From Epiperipatus broadwayi (Eukaryota; Onychophora; Udeonychophora; Euonychophora; Peripatidae): a stretch of DNA of 64,000 nucleotides. The stretch spans positions 471,487 to 535,486 of the forward strand of contig JAQFVV010006632.1 in the NCBI GenBank assembly GCA_028023455.1. The letters run 5' to 3'. Below the pieces are notes generated by a model that did not search any database, had not been told where the DNA came from, and saw only the letters and a program-made list of their open reading frames with translations. Shown piece by piece: positions 1 through 9,989 of this stretch (its first letter is position 1; each line of letters opens with the position of its first letter). The position numbers were made by a program, and so were the translations under genes.

Positions 1-159
1 TGGTCAAAAACGTAGGAAAATAATAAAATAGCTATACTTTTATATATATAAAAATTCAATGAAAATAAAATATTACTTTTAAGAAATGAGGTTTAAGAAA
101 TGTTATGGATTATTTATATTAAATATGATATATGTAATAGACAACAGATAAAGTGATTA

Positions 160-745
160 AGATAGTTGAGTAGTTGGCTGAATGAGGATGGAAGTGAAGA
201 TGAAGTTAAAGGAATAATAGTGTTGGCAAAGGAGGCATTTATATCTTGTAGACCTTTAAAGAGAGAATTAAGGAAAAGATAATTGAATGTTATATGTGGA
301 ATGTACTATAGTATGTTTGTGGAATGTGGACAAAGAGTAATAAAATTAGGAACAGAATGGAAACCTTTAAGATGTCGTCATGGAGAAGAATGGGAAAAAA
401 GCAGTTAAATTAATAAAATAAATGAAAAAGAGTAAATGAAGAAATAAGATTGATTGAGGAAATTAGAAATAGAAAGAGAAACTCGATTGGATATATATTG
501 GAGACTCAATTGGATATATATTAAATATAAAGTAGAGTCTAATGAAAGTCATTTTGGAAGAAATGGTGAGTGGAAACAAAAAGAAATAATGGGAAAGATT
601 GACATTGTTGGATGATGTAATAGATGGGAGAGTTACATGCAATTGAAGAACTGGGCAGAGAAGAGAATTGAGTAGAAAAATGGATGAATTGGTGATATGA
701 CAACTCTGTGGACCTGTCCATGTAATAAAATAATATTGATGATTG
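160..745 (+). pseudogene. Degraded non-LTR retrotransposon C-terminal fragment
   Basis: Broken reading frames on the plus strand keep the outline of a LINE C-terminal region. A segment near 260-400 reads like the common Y-x-x-x-L-Y-G-C-E-T-W-T-L followed by a W-R-R-M-E-K motif, with many stops. A segment near 600-700 reads like the M-x-L-K-x-W-A-E-K-R tail seen at the end of many animal LINE proteins. No reading frame longer than a few dozen codons survives. A related piece lies on the minus strand near 34845-35135; both end with similar text (CTCTGTGGACCTG). This is an old, dead fragment. The assignment to a LINE is inference from motif resemblance, and the clade is not resolved. Confidence 0.5.
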
Positions 746-805
746 ATACATAATAAATTAAGATGGCAATTATACCTTAAAGTTTAATATGAGAAGGTTT
801 ATGGC

Positions 806-910
806 TTTCTTGCTCAGAGTTCATAAGAAGTCCAAGCGCCAGACCTAGAATCCATCTTGGGATCGCACTATCCTAAGTCAGATGCTCTACTAATTAAGCC
901 AAACTGTGGA
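806..910 (-). repeat. tRNA-like SINE fragment
   Basis: On the minus strand a tRNA-like arrangement is readable: a D-arm/box-A-like TGGCTTAATTAGTAGAGCA, an anticodon-arm-like segment, and a weak box-B-like GGATTCTAGGTC. The acceptor stem does not close well, so this is more likely a SINE or tRNA pseudogene than a functional tRNA. It differs from the 100-bp SINE family found at 3-9 kb. The region 911-1057 holds nothing I recognise. Confidence 0.45.
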
Positions 911-1057
911 GCAAAATTTAGTATAACAATAATTAACTTTCAAGATAATATTCAATTTGAACCAGCTTATAACCTGTTCCACATCCATAATAATATAGGC
1001 AATATTTTGAGAAAACACTGTGTAAACTGACATAGGTTGATATTTCCTTATTTTACT

Positions 1058-1790
1058 ATTATCATCACCAACATTTTAAAACATTATTGGTCCAATGCTG
1101 GATTAAGGTTTCTCCAAGTTTAATCCAGTTTCCCCAATCTATTAGCCTTTTTTTGGCAATCCATCTTATGTATGATCTTTTTATAAATCTTTTAGAACTC
1201 TTGGGATCCAATTTATGATTTTGACTGACCATCTACTATCATCTCTTTTTACAACATGTTCAGCCCAACTTCATTTCAGTCTCTAAATTCTTTCAGTGAT
1301 GTCATTATATAAATTATCCTGTATACTTTCATATATACATACATGTAGTCTCTTCCTGGGTCTTTTACAATCTCTTGAAATCCATTTTCAACTGTTTATA
1401 TATTATCATCTCTTCTAGCCATGTCCAGCCCAACTCCATTTTAGTCTCACTCCTTTCAGTGATTTTGTTATATAAATTATCTGTATATTTTTCATATATA
1501 AATACAATGTGTAATCTCACATGTAGTCTCTTTCTGGGTCTTTTACAATCTCTTGGAATCGAGTTTAAAATTTCAACTGTCCATCTACTATCATCTTTTC
1601 TAGCCATATGTCTATCCCAGCATTATTCCAGCCTTTTCATATTTTCACTGATTCTGTTTATACCTTTATGTCTCTCCTATACATATTTTGTTTCAATCGT
1701 ATTAGTCCCATCATCTCTCCATAATTCTTTTAGTGATCTGGAATCTTTGTATTATATAATTACAATCGCATACTCATTTTCAATTTGGTG
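1058..1790 (-). pseudogene. RTE-type LINE 3' end, internally repeated
   Basis: The minus strand matches the 3' part of the RTE-type LINE described at 28246-31490. It starts from its TGATGATGAT-like terminus (ATCATCACCAAC at 1058) and covers the sequence encoding W-x-x-A-R-x-D-x-R-W and I-P-x-D-C-K-R-P-R-K-R. Unlike the other copies, the segment around the C-K-R-P-R-K-R motif appears three times in a row (about 1197-1335, 1370-1490 and 1535-1690). The copies are partial and diverged. All frames are interrupted, so this is a non-functional relic. The triplication could come from tandem duplication after insertion or from nested insertion of several 5'-truncated copies; only the first of these explains the single terminus. 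Confidence 0.6.
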
Positions 1791-2342
1791 TTTTTCTGAA
1801 AGTTTGTGATAACGGTATTGTAGTTATAATTATATTTTGGACTATTTCCACCAGCCAATATTATTGTTAAATGGGTTTTTATAAAAATTCAAACTTTATT
1901 TATACTTTCCAAATATTTACAACTGCGATAATAATGCACAGATTGGTATATAATCCAATACTTTGGGTAAGATTATTTGCCTCTCTTATACCTTTAATTT
2001 TGTGAATATATAAATGAAGGCAATGTACCAGCATTCACTAATCTAAAGGGTCCCAGTTTCAAGTCCCTTGACAATATAGTATTACTAGTTAGACCAGAAA
2101 AGATCAGATACTGATACCATGCAAACACTGCGTTACACGCTAATCTTTATGTTATTACTAACAGTTAAATGTGTTTGAAAAATTAAAATAAAATTTGCAT
2201 TTTAAGAAAAAACATTTAACCATTAATAAATAAAATTTATGAATGCTTTACCTCCGCATATGTATTAAGAACAAAATTTATTAACAATACAAATACTGTA
2301 GTGATTACAATTCTTTCGACAGCTCATTTTTATAAACACAGA

Positions 2343-2799
2343 AACGCTTGTAACAGAGTTTGGTGAATAAGACCTTGTTTAAAAATTAAAAAATTAGCAT
2401 ATTATTTGGATATTGCATTAATTAGTTAGAGCAAGCCACTTTTTGAAAAGAAGAACATAGGTTTCTACCCGATTGTCTCAGCATAAATACATGCATAACA
2501 AGACAAAAACACATTTGGACACAAACGTTTTTTTTTTCTGGCATTCACTATTTCCAGCCATCGACTCAAGTCCACACGTTTCAACGTTGTTTGATGGGAA
2601 CACAATAATGCCAAGTGAAAGGTGAAGGAGGCATGACACATGTCCAAGGACATTTATGCCATCAATAGGAAAGAATCCTGCATTCCTCTTTCCAAAAAGT
2701 GACTTGCTCTAACTAATTAATGCACTATGCAAACAATGTGCTATTTTTAAGCTTTTAAACAGGGTCTTATTTCCCCACCTCTGTTACAAGCATTGCTAC
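2343..2799. mobile_element. Foldback element with about 105-bp arms
   Basis: The left arm (2343-2452) contains CTTGTAACAGAG, then ATTAATTAGTTAGAGCAAG. The right arm (2689-2799) is its reverse complement with a few differences (CTTGCTCTAACTAATTAATG, then CTCTGTTACAAG). The 235-bp loop contains no convincing gene. This is the form of a non-autonomous foldback or MITE-like insertion. No target duplication was resolved. The sequence 2800-3076 is AT-rich and unassigned. Confidence 0.6.
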
Positions 2800-3076
2800 A
2801 TTTATGACAATTATTTTTTACAATGGTCAAACATAAATTTGTCCATAATGTTTTCAAATAATTAATAATGATTACAACAGCAATTAAAATAATACAACTA
2901 TGTAAAAATAGATACAGTATCATTGAAGCAGTTTTCACCCTATAGTAGGGACTAATATTAAAAAGGCCCTAATATAGGGTAAAAACTGGTTAACTAATAA
3001 AGTATTTATTTTTATTTAGTTGTTTTATTTCATTTGTGTTGGAATCATTATGACAATTATCTGTCGAAAGCATATT

Positions 3077-3208
3077 AAAAGCAGTACAGTCAAGCATTGT
3101 TAGCCAAAAGGTCAGCACAGATGCCTTGCAAGCAGTTACTTGCAGACAGTTGTTGCGAGTTCACTTCCCAACCGCTTCTTTGACATAAGGGAAAAAAAGC
3201 AGTACAGT
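3077..3208 (+). mobile_element. tRNA-derived SINE with 14-bp target duplication
   Basis: A roughly 100-bp insertion is flanked by exact copies of AAAAGCAGTACAGT (3077-3090 and 3195-3208). It starts TCAAGCATTG, has a box-A-like segment (TAGCCAAAAGGTCAGC), an anticodon-arm-like TGCCTTGCAAGCA, a box-B-like GAGTTCACTTCCC, and ends TTGACATAAGGGAAAAAAA. The short A tail and variable-length duplication indicate LINE-assisted retrotransposition (established mechanism). This copy carries an extra internal ACTTGCAGACAGTTG segment relative to the copy at 56927. Confidence 0.85.
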
Positions 3209-3359
3209 ATTTTTAATGTTAATAAAGCTTTGCTCTTTATACAGGTTTTGTATTTGTTTATATATTAACAATTAATATTAAATGATGGAAATAGTCCAAT
3301 ATACTATTACTGTACTTTGAACTGCTATATACAAATACACATTATGTGTATACGGTATT

Positions 3360-3488
3360 AAATGTATATTATGTCATGCTGTTAGCTGAGAGTTCAGCAC
3401 AGTGGACAGTTGTTGCAGGCTTGCAAGCAGACAGTTGTGTGTTCACTTCCCAGCCGATGTTATGACATATGGAAAAAATGTATATTAT
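3360..3488 (+). mobile_element. tRNA-derived SINE with 13-bp target duplication
   Basis: Same family as 3077-3208. Flanking duplication AAATGTATATTAT occurs at 3360-3372 and 3476-3488. The body reads GTCATGCTGTTAGCTGAGAG, an anticodon-arm region, TGTGTTCACTTCCCAG, then TGACATATGGAAAAAA. It is older than the 9.2-kb copy, since box B has lost the consensus CG. Confidence 0.85.
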
Positions 3489-3635
3489 TAAACAATTGGT
3501 TATTATCCAGAAATTTTGATATCTATGATGTGGTTTGTAATCAAATAATACAGATATGGAGAGAAGAATGTAACTTTCAAGCGATTTATATTTTTATATT
3601 TTAAGTGAAACATTTGTACTAACGATTATTAGAAT

Positions 3636-4131
3636 AAGAGGAGGTGGTTATGTGATGTTTATTGGATTAAAATCAATCCTGCCTAATAGGATAGTGGTGG
3701 CTATGGTTATTAAAGAACCAAAGACACCAAAACGTATGGGTACTGAACTGGGTTCAGACCCATATGACTATATAAGCTAATGGGCTTGGATTGAAAACAT
3801 TAAGGTATTTTCAATTTAAGGCTCATAGTTTTGTAGTTAAATGGAGATAAAAAGTGGTTGCTGAAGGGTTGTATTAGGTCCTAAGATCTAGATGCAGTGC
3901 TCTCAGATCTAAGGCTCCTCACTGACGAAGGCCACAAGCCAGAAACTAGTCTGGGGATATTGGATGAGTAGGCACTAGATGGGGATTTTATGCACAAGCC
4001 TTCTGGCATCCATTGATTACTCTAGCTTGCTGTGTGTGGCAATATATATATATATATATAGTGAGTTTTGCCTGTTTTAACAACAGTTATACCCAAGCAT
4101 AAGAGGAGGTGGTCATGTGATGTTTATTGGT
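3636..4131 (+). mobile_element. Hammerhead-bearing repeat unit with direct (LTR-like) ends
   Basis: This is the least rearranged copy of the main hammerhead repeat family. A nearly identical about 30-bp segment (ATAAGAGGAGGTGG...ATGTGATGTTTATTGG) sits at both ends in direct orientation (about 3636 and 4101), giving a period near 465 bp. Between them, in order, are a conserved AGACCCATATGACTATATAAG with a TATA-like core (near 3756-3776), the hammerhead-like motif (3913-3959), a conserved GGATGAGTAGGCACTAGAT stretch, a (TA)n run, and a GTGAGTTTTGCCTGTTTTAAC end. No ORF is present. By analogy with Penelope pseudo-LTRs and animal retrozymes (established to carry hammerheads and promoters), this may be a non-coding retroelement unit; that role is inference. 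Confidence 0.65.
3913..3959 (+). ncRNA. Hammerhead ribozyme-like motif (main family)
   Basis: The conserved core is complete: CTGACGA at 3922-3928, stem II AGGC-CACAA-GCCA at 3929-3941 (GGC/GCC pairs, one A-A mismatch at the base), then GAAAC at 3942-3946, a two-base loop (TA) and GTC at 3949-3951. Stem III is therefore only A-U and C-G. Stem I pairs TCCTCA (before the core) with TGGGGA (after GTC), six pairs with one G-U. This matches the minimal type I hammerheads with very short stem III reported in Penelope-like elements. Cleavage would follow C3951. Activity is not shown. Confidence 0.65.
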
Positions 4132-5639
4132 CATGTGATGATTATTAGAATTAAAATATTTTTATATGATGGCTTATTTAACATTAAACAATTTCTTTAT
4201 AACACATAATAATTTGTGTTTGTGTGATGTAACAAGTTTTGAATTTTAAAATCCAAAATGGCTCGTTTTTTAATGTTTATTTATACAATTGTTTTTATAA
4301 TACAATATATAATGTCCGTTTTAAACTTCAATTTAGTTGTTAAAGTAATACTTTAACGAGGAAATTCATAAGCTCGGCAAGTATATGGATTGTTTTCATA
4401 AAAAAAAAGAATATACTAATGGTTTTATTGCTTGAGAATTCATACGATGTTTGAGCACCCGAACTATAAGAGACAGAATCGATTCTGGAACCTCTCGAAT
4501 TACAAGCCAAACTCGACCAACTGCGCTCAACCGCGCACACATGATTTCTGATAATACTAAATAACGCATATCCTTAGTATCCACAAAACTTTCAATATTT
4601 ATTACACTTATTCCTAAACGAGCATTAAGATTAACCTATTATTTATCACTTCTTAAAGACAACTACACGAAAACCGTTAAAATAGAGCCTTAAAATAGTA
4701 CTCTTTGAATTGAAGTGCAGAAATATTACATTATTTTTAAAAATATGATATATTTTATATACCGTTACTTTTTTCACACTAAAATGAAAATATGACATAT
4801 AAAATTTTATATAAAAATATTGTTTTTATAATATTTTATAAAATAAATGTTTTGGGGTCTTAAGTTTGTATTATGGTTGCCTAGATCATTTTTTTTCTAT
4901 TGTAGGTGCAAATATTATTGAATCATTCATGCTAATATTTTGCCCAATGGAAAATTATTACTCATACTGTTTACTACAAGTATTTGTAAATGGACTCATT
5001 AAATTTGCACACATATTTATATGCGTGGTATATTTCAGATTCTTATACATTTGTTTAATGTTAGTATTAGCATTATATTAGACATTTTAACTGACTTTTG
5101 AGCATCTCCACGACATCCTAAATTAATTTCTACTATCCAGAAACTATTTTATATCATCCAATCAAAATGTACATATAATACTAGTCCTAAACTTTATACA
5201 GTTCACTTCTATTGTCAGCTTGTCCAGTACAGCAAATACTGAATTATTTGATCTGTAACTCCTGGAGTAATGTTTACATATTGCTTTTAAGCTCTAATTC
5301 ACAATATTACATTGCAAATTTGAATTTTAGTGGCATTAAATTTATAATTTTTTTTTTTTTGGTTTTAAGATGATAGGTATAATCAAGAGATAAGAATAGC
5401 TCCACCTAAAATTGCTCATTGCACAATTCAATGTTATGTTTATAAAGAAAAAAATATGTTTTGTTTTCTTTCTAAAGCAAAAATTTGTTTTAAATATATT
5501 TTTAATTTTTTAAGTAAATAAGGGTTTTTAAAAGCTTAAAATAAATCATACATCATGTGATTTAATTTAATAAGCTTGTAAATATAAAAACTAAAGAGCG
5601 TGCAATAGCTCTAACAAGTTTTATTGATAAATACCACCA
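4132..5639. other. AT-rich region, one possible tRNA-like fragment
   Basis: No gene is supported. At about 4460-4545 on the minus strand a less AT-rich patch resembles a tRNA body: GCGCAGTTGGTCGAG as a D arm, GGCTTGTAATTC as an anticodon arm, GAATCGATTC near box B. The stems pair poorly, so it may be a decayed SINE. The rest is AT-rich with homopolymer runs and short open frames without recognisable motifs. Confidence 0.35.
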
Positions 5640-5666
5640 AGAGAAAATATTTAAACAATATCTATC

Positions 5667-5790
5667 TAGAAATCATTCCTATCCTCAGACAAGTTTCATG
5701 CTTTTGGCATTCCTCAGTGAGGCACTAGGATATGGTGCCTCACTGAGGAATTCCAAAAACATGAAACTGGCCTGAGGATAGGAATATTAA
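5667..5790. mobile_element. Hammerhead-bearing hairpin (family B)
   Basis: Two inverted arms of about 50 bp meet at a 9-bp loop (5726-5734). The left arm reads ATTCCTATCCTCAGAC...TGAGGCAC; the right arm reads GTGCCTCACTGAGGA...TGAGGATAGGAAT. Each arm contains a hammerhead core on its outward-reading strand. The minus-strand copy is intact and the plus-strand copy (5737-5783) has lost stem II pairing and has GCC instead of GTC. The arrangement resembles the main family (halves in inverted orientation) but with different arm sequences. Confidence 0.65.
5675..5725 (-). ncRNA. Hammerhead ribozyme-like motif, best-formed copy
   Basis: Read on the minus strand: stem I 5' strand GCCTCA, core CTGAGGA, stem II ATGC-CAAAA-GCAT (four perfect pairs), GAAAC, loop TT, GTC (5690-5688), then TGAGG pairing back with CCTCA for stem I (five pairs). 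All conserved core positions of the hammerhead consensus (C3 U4 G5 A6, G8 A9, G12 A13 A14, A15.1-U16.1, C17) are present. Stem III is A-U and C-G with a two-base loop. This is the most consensus-like hammerhead in the window. A cleavage test would be needed to show activity. Confidence 0.75.
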
Positions 5791-6294
5791 GCTTGATAGA
5801 GCTTACACTCTCTTTAATTTTTATTTATTTTTTAAATAAGGATTTTTGTTTTTATTTTAAAATTTTTTAATTACTTTTGTCATTTTTATTAGCTTTGAAA
5901 ATATTGTAAATATTAATTATGCTAAAAATTAATTTAATTTTGCTATAAACTCTATTTAACTAGTTGGGGCTTTTTATATTTGAATAACCCTACAGATGAC
6001 TTTGACCATATATGCAACTTTTTACTTTCCCAATTAAATCTTTTTTTTTATCTACCATCTATTGATAATTTTTGTATTACTTATTACAAATGTAAGCTTT
6101 CAAACAACAAACATTCTAAAAATTATATTTGAATTTTTCAAAATTTTAAAATAAAACATTAAAGTAAATATGTACCAGAGCTCTCTTTTTAATGGATCAT
6201 AATCTTTGCCTATTGATAAAAGTCATTGAGACAAAATATTTATTTGAATTTCATTTTCAATTATGAATAAATTTTTGTTAAGACTTTGTCAAAG
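5791..6294. other. Unassigned AT-rich region
   Basis: Long runs of T and A and no open frame, repeat boundary or RNA-like structure that I can support. Confidence 0.5.
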
Positions 6295-6423
6295 AATAAT
6301 ATATGTGTTGTCAAGCATTGGTGGCTGAGAGGTTAGTGCAGCTGCTTTCCAAGCAGTTGTCCCAGGTTTGCGCCCAGCCAACAGCTTGACATATGAGAAA
6401 ACCAAAAAAATAATATATGTGTT
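6295..6423 (+). mobile_element. tRNA-derived SINE with 15-bp target duplication
   Basis: Flanked by AATAATATATGTGTT at 6295-6309 and 6409-6423. The insertion (6310-6408) starts GTCAAGCATTGGTGGCTGAGAGG (box A within TGGCTGAGAGGTTAG), has CTGCTTTCCAAGCAG as the anticodon arm, box-B-like AGGTTTGCGCCC, and ends TTGACATATGAGAAAACCAAAAAA. The exact duplication makes this one of the clearest insertions in the window. The following 6424-6718 is unassigned AT-rich DNA. Confidence 0.88.
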
Positions 6424-6718
6424 AAAAGTAAAAATTACATTTACTTATATTAAAATTTCACAAATATTTTTTTCACTCACGTTCATGATAACCATTTTTG
6501 TTAACCAGTTTAAACAACTTCTGCTATTCCTTAAATTTTTATTTTTCCATTTTGTCTTTTTAAAAACAAATATTTTTAAATAAAATTTAATTATAATTCC
6601 TAGTTTTTCAGTTTAAAATATTTTACAAATATGATGCACAAATAAACTTAAATACGAAAATATTTTTTTGAAAATAACAATTTTTCTTTTCAAAATACTA
6701 AATCAAAACAAAAAACAA

Positions 6719-7152
6719 ACCATCAAACATCACATGATCACCATTCTTTATGTTTACACAAGCATGGGATTATGGTTAATGTGGTTATTAATGAACCAAA
6801 GTCACCAAAAAGTATGGATGCTGAACTAAATTCAGATTTATACAACTATACAAGTTAATGAGCTTAGCTTGAAAACATTATTGTGTTTTCATTTTGGACT
6901 CATAAAGCTTTATAGTTAGGTATAAAAGTAAAAGGTGGCTTCTGGGGGGTTGCATTAGATTCTAAGATCTAGGTGTAGTGATCTCAGATCCAAGGCTCTT
7001 CACTGATGAAAGCCACAAGCTAAAAACTAGTCTGGGGATATTGGATGAGTAGGCACTAGAGTGATTTTATGCACAAACCTTCCTGCATCCATTGAGTACT
7101 CTGGCTTGCACTGAGTGGCACTACTGCATGGAGAGTTTTACCTCTGTGTAAA
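6719..7152 (+). mobile_element. Hammerhead-bearing foldback, main family
   Basis: Begins with the minus-oriented terminal piece CATCAAACATCACATGATCACC, then switches at about 6767 to the plus-oriented unit (GTGGTTATTAATGAACCAAAG, then the CTATACAAG segment, then the hammerhead region at 6995-7040), and ends TGGCACTACTGCATGGAGAGTTTTACC. The hammerhead core is CTGATGA at 7003-7009 with GTC retained, but G12 of GAAA is replaced by A, so this copy is probably inactive. No coding capacity. Confidence 0.6.
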
Positions 7153-8053
7153 TCAAAACAAACATTTAGAATTTGTATTGAAGCCAAATAATTTATCAAT
7201 CAAATATCATCAACTTGCTTTGAAATTTAAATCAGGCATTGTGGGTTTGCCAGAGATCCAAATATAGCATTTTCAGCTTGCTTTTTATTCAAATTATGCA
7301 TGCAGTTTGAACAATCCTGACATCTTCAGATTTTTTTATGAACTAATACTTTTAATAATGGTTACTACACAAAAAAAATTGCACATTGTAAAATAATGTT
7401 AGGTAAATACAAAATAAAAAATTAAAGCCAAAAAATATGGCAGCACTATTGTAATTTTCCAAAATGGCTTAAATTTATGACAGTCTCTGAATATACTTGA
7501 ACTAATTAATTTGAAGGTTACATATCTGAAAGATTAATCATACATTCTATGTATTCATTTCAATATATTTAACAATTTATACAAGATTGAGCAGCAAGTA
7601 AATATTTATACCTTGATTGTAAAATATGTGTTAAACATTTTTACAATTTAAAAATCTTTTTAAAACATGCATAAGATATAACAGTTTTCATTATTTAGGA
7701 GTAGAAATTTATGTGACATGCCCATGACCTAAATTATGGTACCAGCTTGAGAAGGTTGATAATTTTTTAAGGTTAAACCAGACTCTTATTTTTACATGAC
7801 TCATTTTTAATCAGCCTATTTAACACATTAGTCAGTAAATGGATATCTAACTGTTTTAGCTAATGAATATAAAAAATAGAAAGTACTCAAACCTTTATCA
7901 TTTTTATTTAAGTTGGTTAATAATGTTTTTTTTTCATTCTTTTACTACAGGAATGAGAGCTATTAATAAACCCTTTTTTTAATAATGGTAAATGTAAAGC
8001 ATGATTCTTTAATAGATGTACATGCCACATAAATGATCTAAACTCTGAATAAG
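7153..8053. other. Unassigned AT-rich region
   Basis: No gene, RNA or clear repeat found by eye. Contains A and T homopolymers and scattered short open frames only. Confidence 0.5.
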
Positions 8054-8162
8054 TCAAGCATTGTTAGCCGAGAGATCATTGCAACTGCCTTTCAAGCAAG
8101 TAGTTGGTTGCAGACGGTTGTGGGTTCTCGTCCCAGCTGATGCTATGACATATGAAAAAAAC
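8054..8162 (+). mobile_element. tRNA-derived SINE copy
   Basis: Same family as the 3-kb and 6.3-kb copies: GTCAAGCATTGTTAGCCGAGAG, an anticodon-arm region with a small internal duplication (AAGCAAGTAGTTGGTTGCAG), box-B-like GGGTTCTCGTCCC, and GCTATGACATATGAAAAAAA. I could not find a matching target duplication, so the flanks may have decayed. The stretch 8163-8454 is unassigned. Confidence 0.75.
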
Positions 8163-8454
8163 AATTGTGTAGTACTATACATATATGAAACTCAAGTGAA
8201 AGAGCTATTATAGGTTAATGAGAAAACTTATTTAGCCTCAGTGATTGACAATTAGTAGTAATTGATAATTTCTTGGCAATATCAAAGGTTAACATTTATC
8301 TCTGTTTACATGGATATTATCTTGTCATTTCTGTTATTTATTATGATAACAATCCATAGAAATATTTAATTTAACCCAAATATGTGTGTGTGTTTTGTCA
8401 TCTTACTAAAATATTTAAACATCCACCTTTCATTATCCTGGCTGGTTATAAACC

Positions 8455-8760
8455 ATTAATCATCACATGATCACCATCTCATGCTAGCACATAACTGTTA
8501 ATAAACAGGCAAAAAACTCTCCATATAGTAGTGCCACCTTGTGCTAACCAGATTAATCAATGGATGCCAGAAGGCTTGTGCATAAAATCCCTATCTAGTG
8601 CCTACTCATCCAAAATCAAAATCAAAGTCACCAAAATGTATGGGTGCTGAATTGAGTTCGGACCCATATGACTATATAAGCTATTGAGCTTAGATTGAAA
8701 ATATTATTATGTTTTCAATTTCATTCTCATAGTTTTGTAGTGAAGTAGAGATAAAATTTC
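8455..8760. mobile_element. Main-family foldback, hammerhead segment deleted
   Basis: The left half is minus oriented (CATCACATGATCACCATCTC, AACTCTCCATATAGTAGTGCC, CATAAAATCCCTATCTAGTGCC, CTACTCATCC). At about 8617 it joins the plus-oriented part of the unit (AAAGTCACCAAAATGTATGG, then CATATGACTATATAAGC). The hammerhead region that normally lies between the halves is missing. The conserved TATA-like CTATATAAG is intact. The following 8761-9208 is unassigned. Confidence 0.6.
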
Positions 8761-9208
8761 ATTTAAGAGGTTGCTAAATATAAGTCTCAATCTTTGTCTC
8801 TGATTAGCTCTAGTGATTTCAGAATGGCTTATAGTTGTCTTGAATTACATTAGTATATATAAATCAAGCTTTGCATGCAATTATGTCAGTAAATGGTATG
8901 CTTAAATATGGTCAAAATGAAGATGTCTCAGTCCATATTTTATATTTACTGACAATTAGTGTACAGATTGTTCATTGGAGATATTCAGTTCATATTATTT
9001 CAATAAAAAGATCAGCTGAAATCGATCTTCTTTGAAAATTTTGAAATTTTATCAATAGATTCAGAAAAATCCACGATTGTTACATTCATTTGCCCTTTAA
9101 ATAAAATTATCAGGCTGGGAAAGTTCAAAAATTACATAAAGTCTATTATTGTAATTAAATAATTAATTATACTTCACATCTATCAAAGTAATGTTTATAT
9201 TGTGCTAA

Positions 9209-9325
9209 AACGCGGAAACGTGGTCGAGAGGTCAGCGCGACTGCCTTGCACTTGCAGGCAGTTGCCCGGGTTGCGGGTTCGCGTCCCGCCCGATGCTATG
9301 ACATTTAATTAAAAAAAAAAAAAAT
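9209..9325 (+). mobile_element. tRNA-derived SINE, CpG-rich (young-looking) copy
   Basis: This copy keeps many CG dinucleotides lost elsewhere: GTGGTCGAGAGGTCAGCGCG (box A), GCGGGTTCGCGTCCCGC (box B inside a perfect five-pair T stem) and CCGATGC as the 3' acceptor strand. It ends TATGACATTTAATT plus a run of about 13 A. The family consensus read across copies has acceptor strands GCATCGG and CCGATGC and an extended variable arm (TTGCCCGGGTT), suggesting a class II (Ser/Leu-like) tRNA ancestor, although the anticodon loop CTTGCAA would read TGC. The 5' acceptor strand of this copy is altered. There is almost no non-tRNA body. A target duplication was not resolved. Confidence 0.8.
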
Positions 9326-9989
9326 GTAAAGGCTAAGCGCTTTCATGAACGTTTAGTTCCAATATTCATATCATATGGTGTAAGCACTGGTAAAACATTA
9401 TGTATAAACTTAGGGTATGCAAATTTATGCAATGTATTTAAATGGCCCATTTTTTAAAAATGGAAAAGCATGATTCATTCCGATTGGTGGCGTTGGTATC
9501 TTCTGTTTATAAAGCATGCCTCTTTTACCTTATGTTTTACATGGTTCGGCTCCATGCAAAGTATTTCTGTCGATGCAGGTTCAAACACATGGTCAGTAGA
9601 ACTTTGGCCAGTTGAAATTTTTATATTATTCCTTTAAAAAAATATTAAAAATATTATATACTAAATAAGAATTAGTTTTATAATTATCTATTTGAAGATT
9701 TATTTAAACATTAATAAATATGACATACGTTATCTATCTACCCATATATATAATAACTATAAAAATAATAAATATAACAGTGATTAATTATTATATACAG
9801 TTTTTCAAACTGCAGAAGTTTTCGTTAATTATTAAACTACCTTCAACTGCTGTTAAATTCAAAAAACATACCAGAAGAAAAAATCATCAACTCAAATCCT
9901 AGCAATGCCAAATTTTAATGTTAGTGTCTTGTCTATTAATTATATTCATTCCATTGCTATTTATGAAAATTGCCTATTTAATTTTTTTT
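9326..9989. other. Unassigned region
   Basis: No gene or named repeat supported. A small hairpin ACATGGTTCGGCTCCATG near 9540 and open frames of about 60 codons carry no recognisable motif. Confidence 0.45.

Noticed and set aside
4340-4584. Two overlapping 62-66 codon minus-strand frames
   Set aside because: No recognisable domain; the region is better explained, weakly, as a tRNA-like fragment.
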